A stretch of DNA of 64,000 bases from Bacteroidota bacterium (GTDB lineage: Bacteria > Bacteroidota > Bacteroidia > Bacteroidales > Tenuifilaceae), in assembly GCA_029560875.1 (NCBI GenBank), contig JAKQKB010000168.1, forward strand, positions 62,001 through 126,000. The letters are read 5' to 3'. Position 1 is the stretch's first letter. Every line of letters starts with the position of its first letter. The notes below the pieces were generated by a model. It was not told where the DNA came from and ran no database searches. It saw only the letters and a list, made by a program, of their open reading frames with translations. The position numbers and the translations under genes were made by a program. This document shows, piece after piece, positions 45,069 to 52,967 of this stretch.

Positions 45069-45704
45069 ATGTCAGTACTAGTTGGTAAAAAAGCCCCTAA
45101 GTTTAAATCTAAAGCAGTGGTTAACGGGAATGAAATTGTTGATGGATTTTCACTTGAGATATTTGAAGGGAAAAAGCATGTTGTATTTTTCTTTTATCCT
45201 GCAGACTTTACTTTTGTTTGTCCCACAGAGTTGCTTGCCTTTCAGGAGAAATTAACAGAATTTGAAAAACGTAATACTCAGGTTGTGGCTTGTTCTGTAG
45301 ACTCTGAGTTCTCGCACTGGAAATGGCTTCAAACAGAACTGAAAGAGGGTGGAATAAAGGGAGTTACTTATCCTCTGGTTGCCGATTTAGCTAAAACAAT
45401 ATCGGAGAATTACGATGTGCTTGCGGGTAGCTATGAGTATACAGAGGAGGGTGAGGCTTCGTTTGTTGGCACACCACAATCGTATAGGGGCTTATTTTTA
45501 ATAGATAAATCGGGAATTGTCCGTCATCAAGTGGTGAACGATATGCCATTGGGTAGAAGTGTTGATGAAGTATTAAGAATGGTAGATGCATTGCAATACT
45601 TTGAGGAGAATGGCGAGGTTTGCCCAGCCAACTGGAAGAAAGGCGACAAAGCGCTTAAAGCAACACAGGAAGGTATTTCGGATTATTTAGGGTCTAAAAA
45701 CTAA
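45069..45704 (+). CDS. Typical 2-Cys peroxiredoxin (AhpC/Prx1 type)
   Basis: A 211-residue thiol peroxidase that reduces H2O2 and organic peroxides. Peroxidatic Cys51 is in FFYPADFTFVCPTELLAFQE and resolving Cys185 in GEVCPANWKKGD; VACSVDSEFSHWKW and FLIDKSGIVRHQVVND also fit the family. The C-terminal extension around Cys185 marks the typical 2-Cys class. No AhpF reductase gene is nearby, so reduction presumably uses thioredoxin. It is a single gene with a terminator after it. Confidence 0.96.
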   Translation: MSVLVGKKAPKFKSKAVVNGNEIVDGFSLEIFEGKKHVVFFFYPADFTFVCPTELLAFQEKLTEFEKRNTQVVACSVDSEFSHWKWLQTELKEGGIKGVTYPLVADLAKTISENYDVLAGSYEYTEEGEASFVGTPQSYRGLFLIDKSGIVRHQVVNDMPLGRSVDEVLRMVDALQYFEENGEVCPANWKKGDKALKATQEGISDYLGSKN

Positions 45705-45727
45705 TATAAAATTGATTAAAAGCCAGA

Positions 45728-45750
45728 GAGCCGCATTTGCGGCTTTTTTC
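45728..45750 (+). terminator. Intrinsic terminator of the peroxiredoxin gene
   Basis: GCCGC and GCGGC with an ATTT loop, followed by TTTTTT, 26 nt after the stop. Confidence 0.75.
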
Positions 45751-45784
45751 ATTACAGAAGGTTTAGTGTTTGATACAATTGGAT

Positions 45785-45792
45785 TAACTTTG
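45785..45792 (+). promoter_or_regulatory. -7 promoter element TAACTTTG for pabB-tilS
   Basis: An exact TAnnTTTG match 5 nt before the pabB ATG, implying a very short or no 5' leader. Confidence 0.4.
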
Positions 45793-45797
45793 CGGTT

Positions 45798-47120
45798 ATG
45801 AGAACTATTTTGAATTTCGATATTCAAGATTTTAATTCATTTGCCGAGAACCTGATATCTTATATAGGAAGGTTCAATTATGGCATTTTACTCAGAGGAA
45901 CAGATTTATTAAATGTTTCGGGGACTGACATTGGGAGTAGGTACGATTTACTCGTTGGGTTGGGTTCAATCTCGGTATGCAGTCCTAACGATAAAAGATT
46001 TGCAAACCTTTCTGAGTATCTAAAGTTAAACGATTGGGTGTTTGGCTATTTCTCCTACGATTTAAAAAACGAGTTAGAAGATTTAAAATCCAACAATTTT
46101 GATGCCTTGGAATTTCCTGAGTTGTTCTTCTTTCAACCCGAGATTGTTTTTACGGTGAAGTCAAATGTGCTTAGTGTTTATTATTTTGAGAGTGTTACAA
46201 GCAAGGATAGAATTGATGCGTTGCTACAGGAGTTAATGGACTGTTCAAATTACACTAGAACTATTCCTCGGAATATTATTTTTAAATCGTGCTACACCAA
46301 GCAGGAGTACTTGGAAACGATTCATCAGGTAAAAAAGCATATTGCAAGGGGCGATATCTACGAGATGAACCTTTGCCAGGAGTTTTACACCGAGGATTGT
46401 AGTATTGAACCTGCAGAGGTGTTCAATGAACTTTACCGAGTATCGCCAACTCCATTTGCGGCCTTCCTTAAGGTTGACAATAAATACTTAATGTCCGCAA
46501 GTCCCGAAAGGTATATTCGCAAAGAGGGCGATTTAATAATCAGTCAGCCAATTAAAGGTACAGCTCCAAGAAAAAGTAATGCAGTTGATGATGAAAAGGT
46601 TAAATTGGAACTATCGGAAGATACAAAGGAACGAGCCGAAAATGTTATGATTGTTGATTTGGTCCGTAACGATTTGTCGAAAGTTGCTACACGAGGTTCT
46701 GTTAAGGTAAATGAACTATGCGGAATATATACTTTCCCTCAGGTTCATCAAATGATATCGACTGTTACCTGTAAATTACAGCCCAATTTAAGTTTGATAG
46801 AGCCAATTAGGGCTACTTTTCCGATGGGCTCAATGACTGGGGCGCCTAAGTTTAGGGCAATGCAATTAATTGAAGAGTTTGAACGCACCAAACGTGGACT
46901 TTTTTCTGGTGCTGTGGGGTATTTTGCACCAAATGGTGATTTTGATTTTAACGTGGTTATTCGGAGTTTACTTTACAATAAAGAAAATCGCTATCTTTCG
47001 TTTACCGTTGGAGGTGCAATTACCTTTAACTCCGAACCAGAGAAGGAGTATAATGAGTGCTTGCTGAAAGCCAAGGCTATTCTTACCACATTAAACGCAA
47101 CCATCGAAAATGCAGGATAG
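45798..47120 (+). CDS. pabB: PabB, aminodeoxychorismate synthase component I
   Basis: A 440-residue chorismate-binding enzyme. It makes 4-amino-4-deoxychorismate for folate synthesis from chorismate and ammonia supplied by a glutaminase partner (PabA). Key segments: RGDIYEMNLCQEFY, YLMSASPERYIRKEG, then SQPIKGTAPR with Lys253, which marks PabB rather than anthranilate synthase (P-I-A-G-T), NVMIVDLVRNDLSKVA and FPMGSMTGAPKFRAMQLIEE, plus GGAITFNSEPEKEYNE. No pabA or pabC is adjacent. tilS overlaps its last 11 nt. Confidence 0.93.
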   Translation: MRTILNFDIQDFNSFAENLISYIGRFNYGILLRGTDLLNVSGTDIGSRYDLLVGLGSISVCSPNDKRFANLSEYLKLNDWVFGYFSYDLKNELEDLKSNNFDALEFPELFFFQPEIVFTVKSNVLSVYYFESVTSKDRIDALLQELMDCSNYTRTIPRNIIFKSCYTKQEYLETIHQVKKHIARGDIYEMNLCQEFYTEDCSIEPAEVFNELYRVSPTPFAAFLKVDNKYLMSASPERYIRKEGDLIISQPIKGTAPRKSNAVDDEKVKLELSEDTKERAENVMIVDLVRNDLSKVATRGSVKVNELCGIYTFPQVHQMISTVTCKLQPNLSLIEPIRATFPMGSMTGAPKFRAMQLIEEFERTKRGLFSGAVGYFAPNGDFDFNVVIRSLLYNKENRYLSFTVGGAITFNSEPEKEYNECLLKAKAILTTLNATIENAG

Positions 47121-48432
47121 ATTTATCAACTTTATTCGTGAGAACAATTTAACCACACCAGACGATTCAATTTTGCTTGGTGTTAGTGGTGGCATCGATT
47201 CAATGGTGATGTTGCAATTATTCCTGAAGTCAGGTTTTAAAATTGCAGTGGCTCACTGTAATTTTGGTCTTAGAGCCGATGAGTCCGATGGCGATGAGCA
47301 ATTCGTTAAATATTACTGCTTGATGAATGGAATTGTTTGCCATTCCATAAAGTTCGATACTAATGAGTATGCTGCAGAAAATAAACTATCAATTCAAGTT
47401 GCAGCGCGGGAACTACGATACGCTTATTTTGAGGAGATATGCAAGGAGTATAAGTACACCAAAGTGGCCATTGCACATAATCTGAACGATACCGCTGAAA
47501 CGGTTCTGATAAACCTATGCAGGGGGACTGGAATTAAAGGTGTTGCAGGTATTAAGGTGATGAATGGTAACATAATAAGGCCTCTTATTTTTGCAACACG
47601 AATAGAGATTGAAGATTTTGCAAAGAGTCACGATGTTAAGTATAGGGAGGATTCAAGCAATTCAACAACAAAATACAAGCGAAATTTTATTAGGCATAAA
47701 ATTATTCCTGAGTTAAGGTACTTAAATCCATCTGTAGATAGAGCAATTGCCGATACTGCAAACCACCTGCAGGAAGCTGTTTGGCTTGTAGAGGAACAAC
47801 TCGATAGAATCAGAGATGTTGTTATTTCGAAGCAAGGCGAGGATACTTTGTTTTCTGTTGAAGCACTAAAAAAGGAACGTAGCGCTCGATTCTTTTTGGT
47901 TGAGGAGTTAAATCAATTTGGATTTTCACCTTCAATGGCTAGCGCTGTGATTGAATTGCTCAATGCGGAATCAGGAAGAAGGGTTGAGTCCTCAACACAT
48001 ACATTATATAAGGATAGAGAGTTTTTGATACTAACATCCAAGAAGGTAAAGGACGATTCTGAAATATTGATTTCAGAAGACACAAAGTCAATTTTAAGCC
48101 CCGTTAAACTCAAAATTGAAACCTTGGGCGACATTTCAGACGTGAAAATTGAGAAGGACCCCGATATTGCTTTATTGGATTGTAGTAAGTTGCAATTTCC
48201 GCTGAAAATCAGAATTTGGCACCCTGGCGATAAATTCATTCCCTTCGGAATGTCTGGGTATAAAAAGATTAGCGATTTTTTGGTAGACATTAAAGTGCCT
48301 TTGCATCAGAAAAATAATGTTTACGTGCTTCTTTCGGGCGATGATATTGCTTGGGTTATTGGGTACAGAATTGATAATAGGTTCAGGATTGATGAGCAAA
48401 CAAGTAATGTCATCAAATTCAGTTTAACCTAG
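47110..48432 (+). CDS. tilS: TilS, tRNA(Ile)-lysidine synthase
   Basis: A 440-residue N-type ATP pyrophosphatase that changes C34 of tRNA-Ile(CAU) to lysidine, making it read AUA. The P-loop is LGVSGGIDSMVMLQLF (SGGIDS at 26-31), with HCNFGLRADESDGDE, VAIAHNLNDTAETVLINLCR and REDSSNSTTKYKRNFIRHKI as catalytic and tRNA-binding boxes. The C-terminal domain (PLKIRIWHPGDKFIPFGMSG) completes the long TilS type. It overlaps pabB by 11 nt, so translation is probably coupled. Without it AUA codons (and the infC start) would be misread. Confidence 0.96.
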   Translation: MQDRFINFIRENNLTTPDDSILLGVSGGIDSMVMLQLFLKSGFKIAVAHCNFGLRADESDGDEQFVKYYCLMNGIVCHSIKFDTNEYAAENKLSIQVAARELRYAYFEEICKEYKYTKVAIAHNLNDTAETVLINLCRGTGIKGVAGIKVMNGNIIRPLIFATRIEIEDFAKSHDVKYREDSSNSTTKYKRNFIRHKIIPELRYLNPSVDRAIADTANHLQEAVWLVEEQLDRIRDVVISKQGEDTLFSVEALKKERSARFFLVEELNQFGFSPSMASAVIELLNAESGRRVESSTHTLYKDREFLILTSKKVKDDSEILISEDTKSILSPVKLKIETLGDISDVKIEKDPDIALLDCSKLQFPLKIRIWHPGDKFIPFGMSGYKKISDFLVDIKVPLHQKNNVYVLLSGDDIAWVIGYRIDNRFRIDEQTSNVIKFSLT

Positions 48433-48462
48433 ATACTTTATAAAGAACAATTATTTGCACTT

Positions 48463-50337
48463 TTACCCTTCTTCAATTTCACTGAGTTCTAGCCAACGGA
48501 ATTCTTTTTCCTCAAGTATGTGAGTAATTTCTTGATATCTATTGGATTTTTCCTGAAGTTGTTGAGGGTTTAGAGCGCCACCGCTAAGTTGGCTTTCTAG
48601 TTCTGTTTTTTCCTTTTCCAGCAGTTCAATATCCTTGGAGAGTTGCTCCATCTCTTTCTTTTGGGCAAACGTTAGTTTCTTCTTGGTTTGAGTTTTCGGT
48701 TGCTCTTGTTTAATTGGCTTTTCAGGACTCTTTTCTTTGGGTCTATTCTTTTCCTCCTCAATTGCCCAAGTCCTATACTCAGTATACGAACCGGGGAATC
48801 CGCTAATTTCGCCATTTCCCTCAAAAACTAAAAGACCATCAACAACCTTATCCATAAAGAAACGGTCGTGCGATACAACTATTACAACTCCAGGGAAACT
48901 TTTTAGGTAATCCTCAAGGATGTTCAGGGTGTGGATATCCAAATCGTTGGTTGGCTCATCGAGGATGAGGAAGTTGGGATTACGCATTAAAATGGTAAGC
49001 AAGTAAAGTCTGCGTTTTTCGCCACCACTAAGTTTGTACACGAAAGTGTGCTGTTTTTCTGGCGAGAACAGGAACATATTCAGAAATTGCGATACAGTAA
49101 GGGTCTTACCATCGCCTAGCGTTACAACATCGGCAATTTCTCGGGCAATATCTATAACCTTTTTGTTATTATCGATATTCATCCCTTCCTGTCGGTAGTA
49201 ACCAACTACCAATGTGCTACCTGCATCAACTTCACCTGAATCGGCTTGAATAGCACCTGTAATAAGATTTAGGAATGTAGTTTTACCCGTTCCGTTTTCA
49301 CCTATTATCCCTAACTTCTCGAATCGATTAAAAGTGTACGAGAAATCCTTCAGAATAACTTTACTGCCAAAACTCTTGTTGAGGTTTTTCACCTCCATAA
49401 TTTTTTTGCCAAGGCGCGATGTGCTTACGTTAATCTCAACCTCAGAGGTATCTAACCGTTGAGATGCAACATCCTTTAATTTGTAGTAAGCATCAATTCT
49501 ATATTTGGCTTTTGTCCCACGAGCCTGCGGCATACGTCGCATCCATTCGGTTTCACGACGAAGCAAATTCGTAGCCTTATCAACTTCGGATGTGAACGAA
49601 TTGATTCTTTCCTCGCGTTTATCCAGAAAATATGAGTAGTTACCTTTGTAGGTGTAAACAGTTTGGCTATCAATTTCAATAATATCGGTACAAACTCTGT
49701 CCAAGAAATACCTGTCGTGTGTAACCATTAATATGGTTTGCTGGCCACGGGTTAAAAACTCCTCAAGCCACTCAACCATATCCAAATCCAAGTGGTTGGT
49801 GGGCTCATCCAGAATAAGTACATCGGGTTCACTAATTAGTGCCGATGCTAAAGCAACACGTTTGCGCTGTCCTCCCGAAAGTTTGGTTACAGGTTGGTTA
49901 ATGTCATCTAGCCTAAGTTTTGAAAGGATCTGTTTTGCCTTAACCTCGCGCTCCCAAATGTTAAGTCTATCCATTGCTTCCATTGCGTGGTGGAGTAAGT
50001 CCTTATCGTCTTTTGCTAGAGCCTTTTCGTAATTCCGAATAGTTGAGGAGATTTCATCATCGGCACCAAAAACGTTCTCAAGAATGGTGGCTTTTTCGTT
50101 TAGTTCGGGATTCTGTGATAAATAACCAATTCGGATATCATTCCTGAGAGTTACCTTTCCCTTATCAGCAGAGTCATTCCCTGTAAGAATATTTAATAGG
50201 GTTGATTTTCCTGTACCATTCTTTGCTATTATTGCCGTACGCTGATACTGAAAAAGGCTTAGCGATATATCGCTGAATATGGTTAAATCGCCGAACGATT
50301 TGCTTAGATTCTCTGCCTGAAGATAGATTGTAGCCAA
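48463..50337 (-). CDS. ABC-F family ATPase (Uup-like)
   Basis: A 624-residue soluble protein with two ABC modules, no membrane segment. Walker A: AKNGTGKSTL (first) and GENGTGKTTF (second); signatures KLSGGQRKRVALASAL and KLSGGEKRRLYLLTIL; Walker B VLILDEPTNHLDLDM and FLILDEPTNDLDIHT. The linker between them carries RRETEWMRRMPQARGTKAKY, an ABC-F hallmark. The C-terminal part is a coiled coil (EKPIKQEQ to the end), as in Uup. ABC-F proteins act on stalled or assembling ribosomes. The start codon seems to be TTG; no ATG fits. Confidence 0.94.
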   Translation of the reverse strand: MATIYLQAENLSKSFGDLTIFSDISLSLFQYQRTAIIAKNGTGKSTLLNILTGNDSADKGKVTLRNDIRIGYLSQNPELNEKATILENVFGADDEISSTIRNYEKALAKDDKDLLHHAMEAMDRLNIWEREVKAKQILSKLRLDDINQPVTKLSGGQRKRVALASALISEPDVLILDEPTNHLDLDMVEWLEEFLTRGQQTILMVTHDRYFLDRVCTDIIEIDSQTVYTYKGNYSYFLDKREERINSFTSEVDKATNLLRRETEWMRRMPQARGTKAKYRIDAYYKLKDVASQRLDTSEVEINVSTSRLGKKIMEVKNLNKSFGSKVILKDFSYTFNRFEKLGIIGENGTGKTTFLNLITGAIQADSGEVDAGSTLVVGYYRQEGMNIDNNKKVIDIAREIADVVTLGDGKTLTVSQFLNMFLFSPEKQHTFVYKLSGGEKRRLYLLTILMRNPNFLILDEPTNDLDIHTLNILEDYLKSFPGVVIVVSHDRFFMDKVVDGLLVFEGNGEISGFPGSYTEYRTWAIEEEKNRPKEKSPEKPIKQEQPKTQTKKKLTFAQKKEMEQLSKDIELLEKEKTELESQLSGGALNPQQLQEKSNRYQEITHILEEKEFRWLELSEIEEG

Positions 50338-50363
50338 TGTGTTTCTTTTTTTAATTCGAGTTG

Positions 50364-50371
50364 CAAAGTTA
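50364..50371 (-). promoter_or_regulatory. -7 promoter element TAACTTTG for the ABC-F gene
   Basis: An exact match on the minus strand 26 nt before the TTG start, in the 150-nt gap shared with divergent nth. Confidence 0.35.
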
Positions 50372-50445
50372 GCATACTAAAGTTAATTGTTAGAGAGAAT
50401 TTAGGAGTTGGAGTGCGAATATGTAATTTTATAATTCACACTGCC

Positions 50446-50463
50446 TACTTTTGAGTACTTTTG
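50446..50463 (+). promoter_or_regulatory. Two tandem -7 elements TACTTTTG before nth
   Basis: TACTTTTG appears at 50446-50453 and 50456-50463, ten bases apart; both match TAnnTTTG. The nth ATG follows 24 nt after the second. Confidence 0.35.
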
Positions 50464-50487
50464 TTAATAATTTATTATTGAAATTTA

Positions 50488-51135
50488 ATGGTATCGAAGA
50501 AAGAACTTTACGCCCGAGTAATTGAGTATTTTAGTAAAACTCGTCCAGTTGCAGAAACCGAATTGGTTTACACCAATGCTTATGAATTGCTGGTAGCAGT
50601 AATTCTTAGTGCTCAGTGTACCGATAAGCGGGTTAACATAATTACCCCTCCCTTTTTTGAAAGATTCCCCGATGCAGAGACATTATCGAACGCCTGTGTT
50701 GAAGAGGTGTTGAGTTATATAAAAAGTTGCTCATATCCGAATAATAAAGCAAAGCACTTGGTTGGAATGGCAAAAACGCTTCAAACGGAGTTTGGTGGAG
50801 TTGTTCCTTCGGATGTGGAATTGTTGCAGAAGTTGCCCGGAGTTGGTCGCAAAACAGCCAATGTAATTGCATCGGTAGTTTTTAACTTACCCGCAATGGC
50901 CGTGGATACTCATGTTTTTCGAGTTGCCAATAGGATAGGATTGGTTACAAACGCTAAAACGCCTTTGGCGGTTGAACAACAATTAGTTCAGTATTTCCCG
51001 GAGGAGTTGCTTCCGAAGGCACATCATTGGCTGATTCTTCACGGACGGTATATTTGTATTGCCCGAAAGCCCAAGTGCGAGGAGTGCGGGTTGACAGATG
51101 TTTGTAAAGAATATAAAAAGAGAAGCCAGAACTAA
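50488..51135 (+). CDS. nth: Nth, endonuclease III
   Basis: A 215-residue base-excision-repair glycosylase/AP lyase for oxidised pyrimidines. The helix-hairpin-helix LQKLPGVGRKTANVIAS contains catalytic Lys122, and VDTHVFRV has catalytic Asp140. The C-terminal [4Fe-4S] cluster ligands are Cys190, Cys197, Cys200 and Cys206 (C-x6-C-x2-C-x5-C). All key residues are present and the length is standard. The stop codon lies inside its terminator hairpin. Confidence 0.97.
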   Translation: MVSKKELYARVIEYFSKTRPVAETELVYTNAYELLVAVILSAQCTDKRVNIITPPFFERFPDAETLSNACVEEVLSYIKSCSYPNNKAKHLVGMAKTLQTEFGGVVPSDVELLQKLPGVGRKTANVIASVVFNLPAMAVDTHVFRVANRIGLVTNAKTPLAVEQQLVQYFPEELLPKAHHWLILHGRYICIARKPKCEECGLTDVCKEYKKRSQN

Positions 51136-51153
51136 TGCCTGGCTTCTCTTTTT
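51118..51153 (+). terminator. Intrinsic terminator overlapping the nth stop
   Basis: AAGAGAAGCCAG and CTGGCTTCTCTT form a 12-bp stem with a 9-nt loop and T-tail; the nth TAA (51133-51135) is in the loop. Its A-rich left side would give a T-tail on the minus strand too. Confidence 0.8.
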
Positions 51154-51168
51154 ATGTTTGACTTTTCT

Positions 51169-51819
51169 TTAGAATTTTACAATTGCTCCAATTGTTATAA
51201 ATCCAGTAGTTGCAATATTATTCAAATCAACACCAAGGCCAAACGTGTTTGTGATATCTTTTTGTGTTTCGCCAGCAATATCTTCCTTCTCGACTGCCGA
51301 TGTAAAGCCAAAGTTAAATCCTCCAATAACTGCTTCTAACGATACTCTATCGTTCAAATCGTAAGAGATACCTGGGTGAACGTTGAACCCGAAAATGTTA
51401 GTTGTAGGTCCATCATTTGACGTGGAGCCTACTTTTTCTTTAGTCTTTGTGGTTGAAAAACCAATATTGCCTTGTGCAAAAAGAGCAAGTTTATTCAGTC
51501 TAACAGCGTAATAGCGAGCAAACGGAGTTAATCCAAAAGTGAATGATTTCTCAACAATATCATCAGGTGCGCCAGGTGTTGTAACCTTACGAGTAGATAG
51601 ATTTAATTGTAATCCAATGCAAAAATTTTCAGAAAGGACATAACCTACTTTTGGCGAAAACCCGAAAGTGGTTGTTGAAGCCTTGTCGGTTGAATTTCCA
51701 TCGTATTTTACTTTTCCTCCAGTTGTATTAAATCCAAAACTACCACCCACAAAGTATTGTGCGTTTGCAGTAAAAATTGTACTTAAAAATAGAAATAAAA
51801 CAAATGCTATTCTTTTCAT
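51169..51819 (-). CDS. Small outer-membrane beta-barrel protein
   Basis: About 216 residues. Signal peptide MKRIAFVLFLFLSTIFTANA, then FVGGSFGFNTTGGKVKYDGN and repeated amphipathic strands (such as FGLTPFARYYAVRLNKLALF) ending in ITIGAIVKF, a C-terminal aromatic barrel signal. It fits the OmpA/OmpX-like eight-stranded barrel class (porin family or beta-barrel PorT-like) without an OmpA peptidoglycan domain. I use the ATG at 51819, since the upstream residues do not precede a sensible signal peptide. Function unknown; single gene, with a 431-nt gap upstream. Confidence 0.82.
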   Translation of the reverse strand: MKRIAFVLFLFLSTIFTANAQYFVGGSFGFNTTGGKVKYDGNSTDKASTTTFGFSPKVGYVLSENFCIGLQLNLSTRKVTTPGAPDDIVEKSFTFGLTPFARYYAVRLNKLALFAQGNIGFSTTKTKEKVGSTSNDGPTTNIFGFNVHPGISYDLNDRVSLEAVIGGFNFGFTSAVEKEDIAGETQKDITNTFGLGVDLNNIATTGFITIGAIVKF

Positions 51820-52025
51820 AATTAAAACTTTAAGTTGTTTGAGTTGCACAAATTCATTTTATCAATGCAACTCTTGGGTTTAACATATTATTTAGCGTTT
51901 CAAAGTTAAATATTTTTGTTGGTCTGCAATAGGTCTGAACTTCACAAATTGCAATGTATTCTATAATATTGTCAAAATTAGCCTTATTGTTTATTGCTTG
52001 GATAGTGCTATCCGCTAGTAGTAGG

Positions 52026-52056
52026 CTTGCTTCATCTGCGAAATTGGTTACCTTTG
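52026..52056 (+). promoter_or_regulatory. Consensus promoter in the gap before tcdA
   Basis: CTTG (52026-52029), a 19-nt spacer and TACCTTTG (52049-52056) match the Bacteroidota consensus. The first ATG is 13 nt downstream and opens a broken reading frame; alternatively it drives tcdA with a long leader. Confidence 0.5.
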
Positions 52057-52068
52057 CAATGCAGTGAA

Positions 52069-52204
52069 ATGAATTATATTAGAAACCTTGGATAAGAATG
52101 ATAGTAGCTTATTCAATTCAGAGGAAGAGGAGGCTTTCACCTGTTATTTATTCCTAAGAAAATCACTGTTTATATTTCATAGAAAAGCTGTGCTTATAAA
52201 TTGA
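52069..52204 (+). pseudogene. Possible remnant of an ECF sigma-factor gene
   Basis: After a good promoter, an ATG begins M-N-Y-I-R-N-L and stops after eight codons. Shifting by one base gives LDKNDSSLFNSEEEEAFTCY, then LFLRKSLFIFHRKAVLIN and a stop. The order of an acidic E-E-E-A-F segment followed by a hydrophobic F/L-rich helix recalls the first helices of ECF sigma region 2. The match is weak and could be chance; the rest of the gap (51820-52068) shows no gene. Confidence 0.25.
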
Positions 52205-52250
52205 GCCTGTATATATCTTTTCTGATATTTTAAAACTTAGATAGATTACT

Positions 52251-52967
52251 ATGCATTGGTTAGAGCGAACAGAATTGCTATTGGGAACAGAACAAGTAGC
52301 CAAACTTAAAAACAAGCATGTTTTGGTTGTGGGACTTGGTGGAGTTGGAGCTTACGCTGCTGAGCAAATTTGCAGGGCTGGCATTGGTCAAATGACTATA
52401 GCAGATGGCGACACCATTCATCTTACCAACATAAATCGCCAACTTCCTGCACTAAATAGCACTGTAGGTTTGCCTAAGGCAGAATATCTGGGGAAAAGAT
52501 TACTGGATATCAATACAAATTTGAAATTGAATATTATTCAGGAATACCTTCGTGATGATAGGATGAAGGAGGTTCTTTCGCAACATTACGACTACGTTGT
52601 TGATGCAATAGACACGCTCTCCCCCAAAATTTTCCTAATTCACGATGCCTATAAGAATGGACTTAGAGTTGTAAGTTCAATGGGTAGTGGCGGAAAACTC
52701 GACCCCACAAAGATTCAAATTGCCGATATTTCTGAATCGCATAACTGCCCTCTTGCGCGGATTCTCCGTAAAAGATTACATAGATTAGGAATTAGAACTG
52801 GTATAAAGGTAGTTTACTCCCCCGAGGAAGTTCCTGAAAATGCAACTCGTCCTTGCGAGGGTGAACCAAACAAAAAAACTACTGTAGGAACAATCTCCTA
52901 TATGCCTCCAATCTTTGGTTGTTTTATTGCATCGGTAGTGGTTAGGGATTTACTAGCGGATTCTTAA
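52251..52967 (+). CDS. tcdA: TcdA, tRNA threonylcarbamoyladenosine dehydratase
   Basis: A 238-residue E1-like (ThiF/MoeB) enzyme that uses ATP to cyclise t6A37 to ct6A in ANN-decoding tRNAs. N-terminal ERTELLLGTEQVAKLKNKHV, nucleotide-binding GLGGVGAYAAE (from 28), TIADGDTIHLTNINRQLPAL, and DYVVDAIDTLSPKIFLI fit; the C-terminal segment VVYSPEEVPENATRP is typical for TcdA (CsdL). It lacks the extra domains of MoeB or ThiF. Its 3' end overlaps the convergent CapA gene by 26 nt. Confidence 0.93.
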   Translation: MHWLERTELLLGTEQVAKLKNKHVLVVGLGGVGAYAAEQICRAGIGQMTIADGDTIHLTNINRQLPALNSTVGLPKAEYLGKRLLDINTNLKLNIIQEYLRDDRMKEVLSQHYDYVVDAIDTLSPKIFLIHDAYKNGLRVVSSMGSGGKLDPTKIQIADISESHNCPLARILRKRLHRLGIRTGIKVVYSPEEVPENATRPCEGEPNKKTTVGTISYMPPIFGCFIASVVVRDLLADS

